64,000 nucleotides of DNA from Deinococcus arboris (GTDB lineage: Bacteria; Deinococcota; Deinococci; Deinococcales; Deinococcaceae): assembly GCF_009755355.1 (NCBI RefSeq), contig NZ_WQLB01000008.1:88601-152600 (forward strand), in the 5' to 3' direction. Position numbers and translations under genes: made by a program. Of the stretch, positions 63,724 to 64,000 are shown one piece after another (the stretch's first letter is position 1; every line of letters starts with the position of its first letter). A model generated the notes under the pieces. It saw only the letters and a program-made list of their open reading frames with translations. It was not told the DNA's origin and did not search any database.

Positions 63724-64000
<277 letters not shown>

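Overview
The window is chromosomal DNA of high GC content that I assign to the genus Deinococcus. Three things support this. The protein sequences have a Deinococcus-Thermus character, including an RqkA-like kinase fused to a PQQ-type propeller, a LysK-type hydrolase and zinc-binding S14 and L36. Many genes have a TANNNT -10 box placed 6-7 nt before the start codon, the leaderless arrangement well documented in Deinococcus. Genes are densely packed with little mobile DNA. Species cannot be fixed from the sequence alone.

Layout. 0.1-18 kb: mostly independent housekeeping genes. These are guaB, tRNA-Ala(CGC), a secreted PQQ-type propeller, two small exported proteins, an MBL-fold hydrolase, a YbjN-like protein, murA, a small ribbon-helix-helix-like protein, a LysM-NlpC/P60 hydrolase, an MFS transporter, a 52-residue membrane protein, lysK, comM and tatA. 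18-23.5 kb: kinase-propeller, DUF885 protein and glgX. 23.5-27.3 kb: a looser, accessory-looking pocket with gene debris, a methyltransferase and a 620-residue double phosphotransferase. 27-43.5 kb: a predicted aminopeptidase lipoprotein, an acyl-CoA synthetase, a BON-domain protein with a long low-complexity region, nitroreductase, a second ribbon-helix-helix-like protein with an operator, GrpB, a GGDEF protein, ndk, two nucleoside-type ABC permeases, RodZ, an AI-2E family exporter and a second GGDEF protein.

43.8-64 kb: the ribosomal super-cluster, all on the minus strand and transcribed from the right edge leftwards. Order is tuf(partial)-rpsJ-rplC-rplD-rplW-rplB-rpsS-rplV-rpsC-rplP-rpmC-rpsQ-rplN-rplX-rplE-rpsN, then rpsH-rplF-rplR-rpsE-rpmD-rplO-secY, then adk, and finally infA-rpmJ-rpsM-rpsK-rpsD-rpoA-rplQ. 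The cluster is interrupted twice. An oppositely oriented lipoprotein gene with a bidirectional terminator sits between rpsN and rpsH. About 4.3 kb of unrelated genes (secreted protein, GGDEF-EAL protein, broken polysaccharide deacetylase) sits between adk and infA. Each downstream segment has its own promoter or leader.

The most unusual signals are: the split spc operon with a new promoter and a roughly 240-nt leader before rpsH; an in-frame amber codon between the two zinc-ligand histidines of a deacetylase that is otherwise open to a beta-rich C-terminal domain; three alternating TACAGAT half-sites overlapping a leaderless promoter; the kinase-propeller fusion with a non-canonical HRD loop; and a tandem APH-fold fusion. 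I found no CRISPR array, prophage, intact insertion sequence or replication origin.
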